Shown here: in pieces, positions 10,738 to 23,400 of the stretch
Layout of the letters: each line of letters opens with the position of its first letter
How positions within the stretch are numbered: the stretch's first letter is position 1
Source of the DNA: Diplosphaera chodatii
Lineage: Eukaryota; Chlorophyta; Trebouxiophyceae; Prasiolales; Stichococcaceae
Direction of reading: 5' to 3'
NCBI GenBank assembly: GCA_032358165.1
Contig: JAALGY010000017.1
Span: 124,001 to 188,000, forward strand
DNA: 64,000 bases
The notes under the pieces: generated by a model
Databases searched by the model: none
What the model was told of the DNA's origin: nothing
Seen by the model: the letters and a program-made list of their open reading frames with translations, nothing else
Made by a program: the position numbers and the translations under genes

Positions 10738-13700
10738 ATGGCGAAACACAGAGCGCCGCCGGCATTGCTCACCGGTCTGCCAACGGATGTGATCAGCTGC
10801 ATCGTAGGGCATCTACAACAGGACGCCTGGCAGCGTGATCAGAGTCCGGACGATGTTGCAGCCCTGCGAAGCGTGTGCCGTTCGCTGCGCCATGCTGTGG
10901 ATCTTATTGTGACACACGCTACAATCCACGTCAATGTGGGCGCTGCAGAGCTGCGCAGCACTCTGTGCCGCTTTACAGGTGACTCAACATGTTTCAGATG
11001 CCTTGCTGCAGTCCCACACACAGTCAATGTTGCTCATCCGCCACACGCTGACTTCACGCATCTGCATGGGTGCGAGGGGTTCACAAGGCCCGCAACCAAA
11101 CTCTGCACCCCTCTCGCAGGCTTGCAGACCGTCAAGCTGCCGCAGAAACATTCCCACACCATGACTGAAACTGTACATATGCTGGCGACTTTACCTCACC
11201 TACGCACCCTGGACATGCCGTAAGCACCGCTGGCAACCAACATACAGTTGCAGCATGCCTGCTGGCACGCGACTCCGCCTGGATTGCTGTGGAGCTTGCA
11301 CCAAACACACTATCGGCACCTGCTCAGTGATTTGTCCTCTTACCATCCGATGCAGTCGTAGTAGGTTTGAATTGATGCTGCTGCAAGATCGCACACGGCT
11401 CAGCGGCCTGACAGGCCTGACGCTGCGAGGCAAAGCATTGAGCCTGCCTGGCAAGCTGGTTGACGATTTGCTGCAGCTCACGGCGCTGCGGTCGCTGGCG
11501 TTTGCTGAATCCGGTGCCCCAGGGCTGCCGGGTGCGAGTGAGCGCCGATGCAGTATTCAATGTGATCCGTCCAGGCAAACTGGCCACCTGATGAGCACTC
11601 TGCTGTGTGACTTTGAAGCAGCTCCAGCCTGACTGGCGCACATGCATCCACTCAACTGCTGCCTGTGGTGCGTAATCAAAGTTCAAAGTAGCTGTTGCTC
11701 TAAACCCATGGAGCTGCACAGCGACTGGCCTCTGCTCTCCTTCTCGCTGCAGACGTGGCACAACTCACAAGCCTGTCGCTGCTCACGCACCTGGACCTGG
11801 GGTATGCTGATGGCGTTGCATGGCTGGCACCAAAGCTGACGAACCTGGAGTCACTGGCGCTGCATATTGTCTCCCCACATACCTCGGTGCGTGCTGTTCG
11901 CCAACAGGGAGATGACTGTCACAATGCGCGCCGCTGTGCCGGCAAGCTCATACGTCAATAGATCATTATATTGTAGTGCCCACCGAGTATGTATGACTGC
12001 CTTTGATCTTGATCGTGTGATGTGCAGCTCAGCTCGGTGATGAAGCTTTCATTGCTGACTTCTCTCAAGAAGTTGGCGGTGACCAGTGGAGACAATCCGC
12101 TGAGCTGGCGGGAGCGCGGCGCCGGTGTTGTGGTAAGTGACTGGGACATGGGAAAGAATGACTTGAACATGGGAAACGACTGAACCCTCCATGAGGTGAA
12201 TGCATGTCCAAAGGGCAGTCTGGCAGTGCTTGACCTGCGGCGTTGCTCTGAGCTGCAGAAGCGCTGACGCCGCAAAGCCATAGCGCAAAGCGCATTTGAC
12301 AGGAACAGCCCCTGTATCGAAGCCATAAGCTGTTCAGTAATGCTAACAGTGCACAAGTGCAGGCTCCTGCATATGCTCCAATAGGCTGCTCTATGCGGCA
12401 GGCCCCCAGCAGCTAGCTCCTTTGCTGTGCAATGGTGCTCCTGCTTCCACCTCGGCGCTCTGATGTATAGCTACACGGCAAATGAAATGACGGGCTGCTG
12501 TTGTGCCGCACAGGTGTCGCTCTGCGATGAAGCCAGCGGGCCAGGAAACGATGTCTGCAGCCCCCTGCCGCCGCAGCTGGCCCACCTGCCGCTGCAGGGT
12601 GTCTGCTGCCGGGCGGCGCTGCAGCTGGCGGCCTGGCTGCTGCACATACCGGGCAGGTGCTGCGGCTTGTCACCCCTGGCGCATTTGTGACTGTACTCTT
12701 TCGCAAACTGAGGGCCGCATGAACCACGACGATGCAGCCTGGTGACCAGCAACCAGTGGCCCCTGGGTGCATATGCACAGTGGGTGTGCCTGCACGCTGT
12801 AAGCTTCCGCAAATCTGCACATGCACTGGTCCCAACGACTTTGCAGGTACGACCAGGGCGGTGTTCCCGTGGGACTGCTGCCGTGTACTGCCCTGCGGGA
12901 GCTGCGGCTCTTTGCTATTACGCTCACAGTGTACGGCACAGAACAGCTGGCCAAAATCGCAAGCCGCCTGCGCGTGCTGCACCCGGTGCGGTGAGCAGCC
13001 AATGAGGATGTCTACAGTATGACGAGGCTGACACTTGGCGTGGGTATTGGGTGCCTTCATGCAATGTGCTGCGCATCGGCAGGTCCCCTTGTGTATCGTG
13101 GAATGCTTGCTGCAGCAAGCCAGCCTGTCATGTCGTCTGCAGCTGCTACAGCGCTCTGGCACTGCTGCACACATCGTGTAGATGGAGGATGCTGCTCGTC
13201 TGTCTGACGCATGCAGAGCTAACAGTATGATGACTGCACACACAGCGCAGTGGGCACCGTGTCAGTCGCATCACGCACACGCAGGTGCGGCGGGGCGCTG
13301 GCACAGCTCCTGGAAGCAGCAGCTGGCGTGGAAGACATCTCGCTGCAGGGTGCCCGCTTCCACGTCACACCTGGCGGCGAGCTGCTGGCGGCGCTGCGGC
13401 CCGCTGCCGGGACTCTCAGGGCGCTGGACATCACCGACCTCGACAGTGCAAATGAAGTGCGGGACCAACGAGTTGCCCTTCCTTGGGCTGCGTGTCGTGC
13501 TTGTGTTGGAACGCCATCATGACATGTGCCATGGCCGGCAGATACCCCACAGCGAGGTTCAGGTCAGCCCCTATCCTGCTAACTGTGGCCGTCACACAGC
13601 TGCGGCTGCTGCCTGGACTCGACCCTCGTGTGAGCTGCTTGAGTCCGCATACACAGCCACTGTCCAGACCGGCCGCAACCACTGCAATGCAGGGACATCC

Positions 13701-15161
13701 CGCCCATCCTTACCTAGTGCTCAATATGTAGTCGATAGTGCAGCTGTACATGATGCTTCAGGGACCCTGAACCTACTGCAACGTGCAGGGATGCTTTACA
13801 AACCGTGATGCTCGTATCAAACGATCATTTTGGTCGTCTACTGTTCAGCAGGAGCCCAGCGACTGGCCATAATTGCCTCTCTCCCTCTGCAGCTGACGCA
13901 AGGCGACGCGGGACACCTGGCGGCGCTCTCAGAGCTGGTGAGCTTGGCCTGTGGTCTTGAGGAGGGGGCAGTGGACTCAGCTGCGGCCATCAGCCAGCTG
14001 ACAAGGCTGCGACACCTGCAGCTCAAGTCCCCATCTAAGTTCACCGATGCGCAGCTAGGAAGACTGTCGACGCTGCGCGGGTTGACCAGCTTGGCGATTG
14101 CAGGTGACCTGACATGGCAGGCTTGACCTTCGTAGCTTACTTCAAGCCTGCACTGTTTGCATGTCGTATTAGCAGGCCATCGTGCCTGATATGGTGCAGC
14201 TGCTGTCACGCAGGCTGGCATGAGGGTGTGACAGGCAGCTGGCTGGCTGCACTGGCAGCAGCACGAGCGCCTCTGCGGCAGCTTCAGCTGTGCGATGGCG
14301 CCGTAGTTTCAGGTGAGTTTAAGCCTGGCGCTTCTGTCCGAGTTGGTGTCCCTACAGAGGCTGGGTTCTCTAGCAGCAAAAACACACCATTGCACCGCTG
14401 GGTGCACTCATCATTATAGCACCTGTGGGAATTATCATCAATTTGCTGGCTTGCTGGTGTAAAAAACTAGGCGGCTTTTCCAGCACATTGTTACCAGAGG
14501 CTGGTAAAGGCTTGAACTTGTGCTGGCTGTCCCATCTTAGAAGCTGCCCGCCGCAGGGTGCGGTGCCGAGGCTGCTATCGGCCAGCTGACGCGCCTCACC
14601 AGCCTGCACTTGTCAGTCAACCGATACCGCACAGCACAAACTGCGACAAACATCCCCAGCAGGCAGCGGCAACCACAACCAAGCCGCGAGGAGAGGCCCG
14701 CTCCTCTGGAGCCGATGCAGCTGCAGCTGCTGGGCAAGACGGGTAACAGGAGCAGCACCAGCAGCGCAGCCGCTGGCCAGAACACGAGCATGCAGGTGCT
14801 CTCGCTGGAGTGCATCGGGCGGCTGACCGACGATGAGCTGGCGGCGGCGGCTGCAGCATTGCCGGACCTGAGGCTATTGCAAGTAGCTGGCGGTTCAAGT
14901 CCTGGGGACATGATGTTTGGTGTGCGTGGCACCGGGCTGGCAGCCTTCGGCGCCTGCCGCCGGCTGCGGGATGTCCGGCTGCGGCGTGCTCTCGATCTGC
15001 GTGGAGTGGAGCTGGCCAGGCACCTGCCAAAGATTGTCAGCCTCGACAGTGTGCAGGTCGCCGCGTGCCGCCGGGTCAGCAAGAAGTCAACAGGCGACCT
15101 GCAAGCAGCATTCTGGGCCGGACATGGCCGCAGCTTGACGGTGGTATGGTCAGCAGAGTGA
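10738..15161 (+). CDS. F-box/LRR protein, array copy C
   Basis: Complete copy of 711 residues in eleven exons: 10738-10978, 11120-11219, 11356-11537, 11753-11886, 12028-12132, 12514-12656, 12847-12990, 13285-13456, 13893-14103, 14214-14312 and 14557-15161. Lengths sum to 712 codons. The F-box is LPTDVISCIVGHL plus ALRSVCRSLRHAVD. Leucine-rich segments follow in every exon, for example LLTHLDLGYADGVAWLAP in exon 4 and LAALSELVSLACG in exon 9. Exon 11 has LQLLGKTGN, then DDELAAAAAALPDLRLLQV, and ends in VVWSAE. Exon 3 starts PRSRFELMLLQ, six bases longer than in most copies, a feature shared with copy F. The ATG at 10738 aligns with the other copies; an in-frame ATG at 10717 would add seven residues. 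It is the first plus-strand copy, head-to-head with TAF12. Confidence 0.87.
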
Positions 15162-15761
15162 ACGATGCTGACCGCAACAGTGATGACAGTTGTCAGCAAG
15201 CAGCTGCAGCAGCATTTTGCAGCTGGTGCACAACAGTGGCATCGGCCATGGCTGGGACCGAATGGACTCGGCATAAAGGCTGCTGACAACCGGCTATGGC
15301 CCTGAAAGGCTTTGCTGCAATGCCCTTGAGCACGCCAGTTGCGATGGTTCAACCTGGACATCGCAAGCAGTGACAACCATGTCATCTATGAAGTGCTAGT
15401 GTAGCACACTACCGTCAACAGAGCAAAGTGTATGTGCGTCTTAGCAGCAGACCAGGAGCAGTGGTAGATAGAAGGTGCTAGAGTTCGCTATGGCAACAGA
15501 TGCAGTATACCAGCTATGCTATGACTTGCTGCTTGTAGTACCAGGTGGCACTTGGTCTGCAAGCTGAGGCCCTGCACAGCTAGCATGGAAACATGCAAGC
15601 CAGGTCAGCATTTGTCAGCAACCTCAGCATGCGTGCAGGGAAGCCGATACTTGGCTGGGAAATATAACACTCCTGTGTACCAACTGGGTTCATGTTTGCA
15701 AGCTAGCAAAGCGTGCTGTTGACTTGGTTCTGCCACATTACCAGCTGAGTGCTTTCTGGTC
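15162..15761 (+). promoter_or_regulatory. Upstream region of copy D with conserved module
   Basis: Non-coding. At 15556-15640 are TCTGCAAGCTGAGG, then CATGCAAGCCAGGTCAGC, then CAGCATGCGTGCAGGG, the module recurring before most copies. About 370 bases of this spacer (15390-15560) also resemble the spacer before copy G (30812-30980): both hold GTGCGTCTTAGCAGCAGACC and CCAGCT-TGCTA words, which points to a shared duplication. Confidence 0.5.
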
Positions 15762-18700
15762 ATGGCACAGCAGGCAGCACCGCGCATGAAGATCATCAGC
15801 TTGCCAACGGATGTGCTCAGCTGCATCGTACAGCACTTGCAGCAGGATGCATGGCAGCGTGATCAGAAGCTGGACAATGTTGCAGCCCTGCGCAGCGTGT
15901 GCCGCTCGATGCGTGCTGCTGTGGATGCCATTGTGACTCATGCAGCTTTTCACCCCAATGTGGACGTTGCTGAGCTGCGCAGCACCACACGCCGTTGCAA
16001 AGGTGAAACTACTGGACTGGAGCCTGTCTCACAGCATAGCCTAACATGTCACGATTTCTGAACTGTGTGATGGCTACGCAAATGTTCCATCGCCATGACC
16101 AAAGAACCCCTTCTATTTACATTTGCGCAGGCCTGCAGACCGTCAAGCTGCAGCAGCTTCATTCCGAGGCAGCTGCTGCGACACTGGAGGCGCTTGTCAC
16201 CTTGCCACACCTCTGCGGCCTCGATCTGCCGTGAGCAATCTTCTGCCACAACCTCACGGCAAAATCACACCGGTCATTGAGCACCTCACGTAGCTGGCAG
16301 CACAGCAAAGCAAAGCTCCCTCCTCTGTGTACTGCCACTGCTACAGCAGACGTTTACCCTTCTTGCTGATGTTCGTGTGGACGAACAGAATGCAACGAAA
16401 GCTTCAGTGGCCTCGCGGCTGTGGCGCCAAGACAGCAGCTGCACCACTGACTGACTCTTTCCCAGCACGTGCGCCATGCAGGATGTTCGAGGCGATGCAG
16501 CTGAAGGACTGGACGCGGCTCTCCGGCCTGACAGTCCTGACGCTGCGGCGCATTAATCACACCCACCACGGCACGCTGGCCGCCGTGCTGCCGCAACTGA
16601 CGATGCTGCGGTCGCTCGTGCTCGCTGACGACAGCGAGTCAGGGCTGCCAGCTGCCGGTGAGCATTGCTGCAATGACCCGACCAACCTGCATGTTCAGCT
16701 AGGGATTGGTGGCGGAAACAGCATTCTGCAGAGTGAAAGCGAACCACAGCACCATGAAAGGGGAGTTGATTCTATAGTCGTGTGTGAGCATCACAATCAA
16801 GCGTCATAGGGGTAATGCTGCAGCTGTCGCTTCTTTGGTCGCCGCCAAGTGTTGTTGTATCTGCAACAAGAGACCTGAAAGGTCTCATAACTGCCCGATG
16901 GTCCCGTTCCTGATGCTGCAGACGTGGCACAGCTTACGAGCCTGTCGCTGCTCACGCACCTGGACCTACGTTGGGCCAGAGGTGTTGCAGATTTGGCACC
17001 ACAGCTGCCCAAGCTACGATCTTTGGTTTGGCATGTTGTCTTCTCATATGATACGGTGAGTGCTGCCATTGCAGCTGCAGAACCCTCTTGAGCATCCTTA
17101 ACATAGCAATGACACGTGCATAAAGTTGTCGTTGGTATCGCTGATGAGGCTAGAGTCATGGATGTTGTGTCACTCTGGTACAACCTTGCCTTGTGTTTTG
17201 GAGCATGCTGCCAGCTTGACGCAATGCTTGCATCACAGGTTGTGCAGCTCGACACAGTGAAAAGGTTGGCAGGGCAACTCTCCCTTACGAAGCTGGTGGC
17301 AACATCCGGAATGGATCAGCTGGACTTGCACAGATGCGGTGCCAGTATCATGGTCAGTGAACTGGGTCCTTGACCTGTAAGTCACACCCAAACACATCTG
17401 CTGCGCGCGTATGCTCAGTGCTTATGATTGGTTCAAATAAGCCTGTGTCAATGACATGCTGCAACAACAGGGAGGCTGACGGGCTGCAGGTGCGCTGCGC
17501 AGGTGTCGCTGTACCAGGTGTCTAGTCAAACCTGTGAACCCCCGCCACCGCAGTTCCACAGCATTCTGCTGCAGGGTATGCCCTGCCTGACAAGGCTGCA
17601 GACGGTGGCCCGGCTGCTGCATGGAAGCTGCAGGTGCTCTTGCTTCCTGGTGCACATGTCCAAATAACAACTGTCCCAAGGCTATCTCACCCAGAGTGAC
17701 GCCGGCCGATGAGTCTGCGACCGGCTGCAGGCAGTGACCCCGGCTGGATGCAAACTCACTGCTTTTGAGATGCAGGATTGGAGAGGGCGTCGTTCCAGCA
17801 GGACGGCTGCCATACGTTGCCTTACAGGAACTGCGCTTGTATGCGCAGAAGACCACAGTCGACCGCGCAGCGCAGCTGGCGACGGTCGCAGGGCGCCTGC
17901 ATGTGCTACACCTGGTGCGGTGAGTTGGGAAGGCAAGCTGGAGCCACACGCGCATCACGCTTGTGTTACTAGTTGTGGACGTGTGGTCACACAGCAAGGA
18001 GTCACTGCATGCGATGCAGGTGTGGTGGGGCTCTTGCGCAGCTGCTGCAAGCAGCAGTCGCCGTGGAGGACGTCTCATTGCAGGGCGCCCACGGCGGAGG
18101 CGAGCTGCTAGCGGCACTGAGACCTGCTGCCAGAACTCTCAGAGTGCTCGACATCACCGACATCGACACGACCAGCCATGTGCGGACCAAGGACTGCCCA
18201 TAAAAGGAGCTGCTCGCAATGTTAGTGTTAGGACATCGTTGTAGTCCATGGTGCTGCCGCAGACAGCTTGCAGCAGACTACTTGCCAGCGCTGGCCTAGG
18301 TGTTGTGACCGACACACTGCTGATGCTCGCAACTGGTCCTCCTGTCATGCCAGCATGTGTTGCATGCTGCAGTGCATTGCTGCATTGCAGCACGGACTGG
18401 ACGAAGAAGCCTATGCTGTGGCAATGTGGATGGAGTACTCTTGCAGGATGCTAGTGCCAGCTGTCGAGCTAAAGCGGTGCGTGCTTTGGCAGAAGCTTGG
18501 CAACTGACCATCATGACCGTTCTCCCTCTGCAGCTGACACAAGCTGATGCGGACCACCTGGCGGCGCTGCCGGGGCTGACGAGCCTAGCGTACGGCAACA
18601 GAGACGAGGGAATGGACCCTATGGCGGCGATCAGTCAGCTGACGCGGCTGCAGCGCCTGCAGCTGAAGCCCCCTTCCAGCTTTATCGAAGCACAGCTGGC

Positions 18701-19835
18701 AAGGCTGTCCACGCTGCATTGCTTGACCAGCCTGGAGCTTGAAGGTGGGTCAAAGTTGCAGTGTCTCGACAAAGCACATACTCTGTACTCGGGTTGTCTC
18801 GGTCCACGGCAACAGACACTGCGGTAACACCGTGCTAGGCATGATGCCACTACTGCCGATGCAGGCTGGCATGAGGGTGTAACAGGCAGCTGGCTGGCTG
18901 CGCTGGCGGCGGCGCAGGTGCCACTGCGCGAGCTGCGGCTGTGTGATGGCGCTGTAGTCCCAGGTAGGAGCCGCTCGCTTGGGTCCCCTCTTGGCCGGAC
19001 GGGGGTCCATCTGTTAGGGCTGTGCTGCTGCATCCATGCATGTTGGTGGCGCCAATGCATGTCAGGGCAGCCTTGGTTGGTCACTGGGTCGGCAGCAGTT
19101 GGCGGGTGGCTGTTTTGCTTCTGAGCATTGCAATGTGTCCCTAGACAGAGTGCACACGGTAGTCCACGCTAGTTCGAAGCTGTGGCTTGTGCAGGACATG
19201 GCGCCGAGGCTGCTATTGGCCAGCTGACACGCCTGACTAGCCTACATTTGTCCGTCGACCGGCGCCGTGCTCCCTGCCATCGTGTTGCAACGGTTAAAGA
19301 GATGCCTCACTCCACGCACCAAGTGACGCGGGGCCGGCTGGACTTCGCCGGCGTGCCGCTGCAGCTGCAGCTGCTGGGGTGCAGCAGAGCGGCACAGGCA
19401 GCTGACAGGGCCAGTGCCATCCGGGGTTGCTGCAGACGCAGCAGCCACACATGTGCCGCCATGCGCAATACCATTCTGCAGAACTTGTCGCTGGAGTGCA
19501 TAGGGCCGCTGGCTGATGACGAGCTTGCGGCCGCAGCTGGGGCTCTGCCGGACCTGAGGCGGCTAGAGGTGTCAGGGAGCGAACTGGCTCAGGATGCACT
19601 GGCCGGCCTGTCCGGTGCCAGGCTGGCGGCGTTCAGCGCCTGCCAACGGCTACAGGACGTCTGGCTGTGGGGCCCCAATCCCCACCTGGACAGACGGCAC
19701 CTGGTGGCGCAGCTCCCGTACATTGCCAGCTTGGCCAGCTTGCGGGTCCAGCAATGGCCTTGGAAGAATGGTGGTAGTATGGCTGAGCTGCGTGCGGCGT
19801 TCCTGGCCGAGCACGGCAGCCACCTGAAGGTGTAG
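15762..19835 (+). CDS. F-box/LRR protein, array copy D (reference copy)
   Basis: Complete copy of 713 residues. Exons: 15762-16002, 16131-16230, 16482-16657, 16922-17055, 17248-17352, 17503-17633, 17776-17919, 18020-18179, 18534-18744, 18865-18963 and 19195-19835; they sum to 714 codons. The F-box (residues about 13-52) reads LPTDVLSCIVQHLQQDAW, then ALRSVCRSMRAAVD. Exon 7 gives LQELRLYAQ and LHVLHLVR, exon 8 VAVEDVSLQGAHGGGELLAAL, exon 9 LTSLAYGN and LTRLQRLQLK. Exon 11 has a basic, variable linker before LQLQLLGC and a C-terminal subtype with GPNPHLD and LASLRVQQWP, shared with H and I. All donors are GT and all acceptors AG. A TGTAA at 19918-19922 is a possible algal polyadenylation signal. 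No signal peptide or membrane segment is seen, which fits a soluble SCF substrate receptor. Confidence 0.88.
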
Positions 19836-20493
19836 CTGCAGACCACGTATTGATGCAGACAGCGAGGGGAGGCACGGGGGATCAGCATGCAAGTATCCAG
19901 GGACTGCAGCAGACTGGTGTAATGCAGCACACTGCTGTGGCATCTGCCATGGCGAAGGGTAACACTGGAGGGTCTAGCGTCGGGCTGACCAAATCCCATT
20001 TGGGTTAGCAGGTCTGACAGACATGGGCACTTTCTGTGGTCACCACGATGCGAACATATGCTGTGTCGAGCTGCCCATGCACGTGCACAATGAACCTTGC
20101 TCGTGGTCGACCACCTGCATGCAGTGGTGCGCACGCTGTCAGTATTTGTAATTATTGTTTCAACAGCACCAGAATGGCATTGCTCAGAATCAGAATGCAA
20201 CGTGCACTTTCCATGCGAAACGGAATGCGGTAATGCAGCTGTGCGAGACAGGCATGACTGGCGTACGGAGTGGCACATCTTGGTCGATCTGCAAGCTGTT
20301 CGTCTGTGCCGGGCATGGGTGTCGTACCAGGCATGCCAGCCATGTCAGCATGCATGCAGAGAGTTTGCCATTTGCCGTTCTTGAGCCAGACCACCACACT
20401 TTGTCGTGCATGTGCACAAGGCAGCACACAACGCTGTGGCCTGACGCATTTGCTGCACAAGGAGCTGCCACATTTGCTGATTGCATTGCCGTC
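19836..20493 (+). promoter_or_regulatory. Upstream region of copy E with conserved module
   Basis: Non-coding. The module appears at 20286-20359 as ATCTGCAAGCTG, GTACCAGGCATGCCAGCCA and TGTCAGCATGCATGCAGAG. Earlier in the same spacer (about 20065-20120), CTGCCCATGCACGTGCA and CCACCTGCATGCAG match the spacer before copy F, so E and F share 5' flanks. Confidence 0.5.
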
Positions 20494-23400
20494 ATGGTAC
20501 ATCATCAGGCAGCATTTCGCATGACGATCGTCAACCTGCCAGCGGACATCGTCAGCTGCATCGTAAACTTCCTGCAACAGGACGCCTGGCAGCGTGATTC
20601 GAAGCTGGACGATGTCGCAGCTCTGCGCAGCGTGTGCCGCTCGCTGCGCCGTGCTGTGGATGCCAGTGTGACATTCAGCAAGTTCCATCCAAATGTGGGC
20701 GGTGCAGAGCTGTGCAACACCATCAGCCGCTGCACAGGTTGAATCAAATGATGACTTGACTTTGACGCACAGTATGTGCACAGTCATCTCGTTCCAGTAT
20801 CTGCATGGTGCATGCATGGACCCAAGCTCCCAACGCATTGCTCTTCCCGCAGGCCTACGTACCGTGAAGCTGCAGAAAGTCCATTCAGATGCCGCGGGGT
20901 CAATTGTAGAGGCGCTGGCTGCCTTGCTGCACCTACGCACCCTCGACATGCCGTAAGTGACGACTCTCCAGACAGTGCTGTGGAATGGCATATCTGCTAG
21001 TAGCTAGTCACCTCGTCGCAACACGGCACGCAACAGGATCATGCACTATCACCCGTGGCAAGCCTTGCTGCTGCCACACAAGCATATCTCAATGTTGCAA
21101 TTGGCTGCGACTGAGCCCCTACAGGAGGATGTGCCGCATGACCATATCGACCCTTCGGCTGGCGCAATCTACACGGTCACCCAGTCATGCACCTTTACGC
21201 TGCTGTGATGCTGCAGGATGTTCGAGGGCATGCAGCTGGAGGCCTGGACACAGCTCAGCGGCCTGACGTGCCTGACGCTGCGGGATGTGGGGCCGAGCCA
21301 TGATGGCACATTGGTAGCCGTGCTGCCGCGACTGACGGCACTGCGATCGCTTACCCTCATTCAAGTCGTTCTATACACATCAGGACTGCCAGCTGCAGGT
21401 GAGCGTTGCACCTGTTGGTTGCCGCTTGCAGCATCGAGACATTGCCGAAACATCACGTGTTATGTCACATGCATTCATGTTACGGTTGAAGCTGGTTCTT
21501 CAACAGACATGGTTCACACTTGCGCTGACACACCGGCACCATACACGGTGCAAGAGGCAATGCTGCAACCTGCAGCAGCAGCCTGATCGGCAGATAAGCC
21601 AGCCATCGAAGGAACGATCCTGTGTTCCTGCCGATGCAGACGTCCAGCATTTCACGAGCCTGTCGCGGCTGACGCACCTGGACTTGAGCCGTGGCGAAGG
21701 CATCGCAGCCCTGGCGCCGCAGCTGCCAGAACTCCGCTCACTGGCAATCAACCTCCTGGAATCCCCTGCTACTTCAAGTTTTTGAGCCCAGCCATTGTCC
21801 TCTCAAGGCGGTTTAAATGGTCGATGTACAGCAATGTTTCCCACCAGTGTGAGGGTCTGGTGTGCAAGCAACCCCGCAGCCCCACTCAAACTGCGCAGCA
21901 TATCCTGAACACCCTGGAAGTGATGTAAACAGGAAGCATGCACCAGCGCAACACCACCAAATGTGACAAGCTGCAACTGTTGGTTGCAGGTCGCCTCGTT
22001 GAGGGAGCTGTCAACATTGAATGCGCTGACAAAGCTGCAGCGGCTATCACTGGTGGCCAACGACAACGATGCCTGGCTGGACTCGCTGAGACTTGGCGCC
22101 AACGTCATGGTAATGCCTGATGAGCGGGAACCTGCATGCTTACATGCATGCAAATATGCTGCTATGACGAAATCAATTTTTCAGCAGCAACTGCCAAAGC
22201 AACAGCTCGCATCTGCAGCTCCAGAGGCAAGCTTTATGCGGCATCCTCGCTGATCACAGCAGCGTCTTTGCAACTGCATCTGGAGGCACTGCCTGCTCTG
22301 TGCCGCCCTTCGTTTGGACGTGAAGTGCACGATCTGACCAGGCAGGGTACCCGATGCCAATCTTGTGCTGGGCTGCTGCAAGCTACTGCAAGTCGTAATC
22401 TGCTGCAACTTATGCAGGTGTCACTCAACCTCACGCCCGACGCAAACGAGGAGCTCGGGTCCCCGCTCGTGGATCCGCTGCAGGGCATCCGCCGTCTGAC
22501 GTCCCTGGACTCGATGTGCTGGCTGCCACCTGCATGGTGCAGGTGTCGCCGGTTGTCGCTGCGCTTGCAAATGTAGCAATGGTGACACAGGGTCAAACAT
22601 TGTTCTAGAGAAGACTCACTGCATAGCGCAACTGCAGCTGACTGGTTGCTGACACACACACAACCACCGGCTTGCAGACAGTGCAGCCAGCAGGCTTTAG
22701 CATGTGACTTGGACAGCGATGCTGGTGGGACATCATTGCACCACCAGAGCAACAAAGTGATGCACATGTCTTCTGTAGGGCATTCAGGGACTTGAGCGGA
22801 GTGTTCATAGGCAGCGCCGTTGTTGCAGACAAGTAAAAGGGCTTCTCAATGGTCTGGTTGTAACAGCCAGTGCCTGTATGTGCAGGTGTGCCACAGGCTT
22901 GCCGGAAGCGGGCCTGCCGCCATTCGATACGCTGCGGGAACTGCGACTTAGCGGAAGCGAAATCACACCTGACATTGCAGCAAAGCTGGCAACAGTGGCA
23001 AGGCGTCTGCGTGTGCTGCACCTGTCATGGTGAGCCGCACTGTAAACATCTAGAAACTATTGCGAAGGTGAGGTCCCTTCGAAAGTGGATATGACCATCG
23101 ACCTATCTGCTGTACAGCAGCAGCCGCAGCAGCAGCTTCTTAGAAGCCTTCCACCCATCAGGTGCCTGCACACTCGTCGCTCTCCTTTGCCTTTGCCTTG
23201 AGCATCTCATGCAAGCCATGTAGGGATGCTGCTGCTACAGTATCTGCATGCTGGGGGTCCCAGATATGATGAGCAGGCGTCATGTATTGTCAGCTTCCTC
23301 TTGTGCACTTGACCTCCTGTCGAGGGTTTCATATCTTGCCAGCCTTTGCTGTGAAAACGACTGCTTATGAGGCTGGTCACGTCCAGCATGTCATCTGCAT

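Noticed and set aside
11346..11365. Alternative exon 3 acceptor for copy C at 11364, directly before GTTTGAA
   Set aside because: The upstream TGCAG at 11355 also keeps frame and gives PRSRFEL, matching PRWGFEL of copy F, whose acceptor cannot be shifted the same way.
14537..15385. Minus-strand open frame of 282 codons
   Set aside because: Antisense to exon 11 of copy C; the same mirror frame appears opposite other copies and carries no domain.
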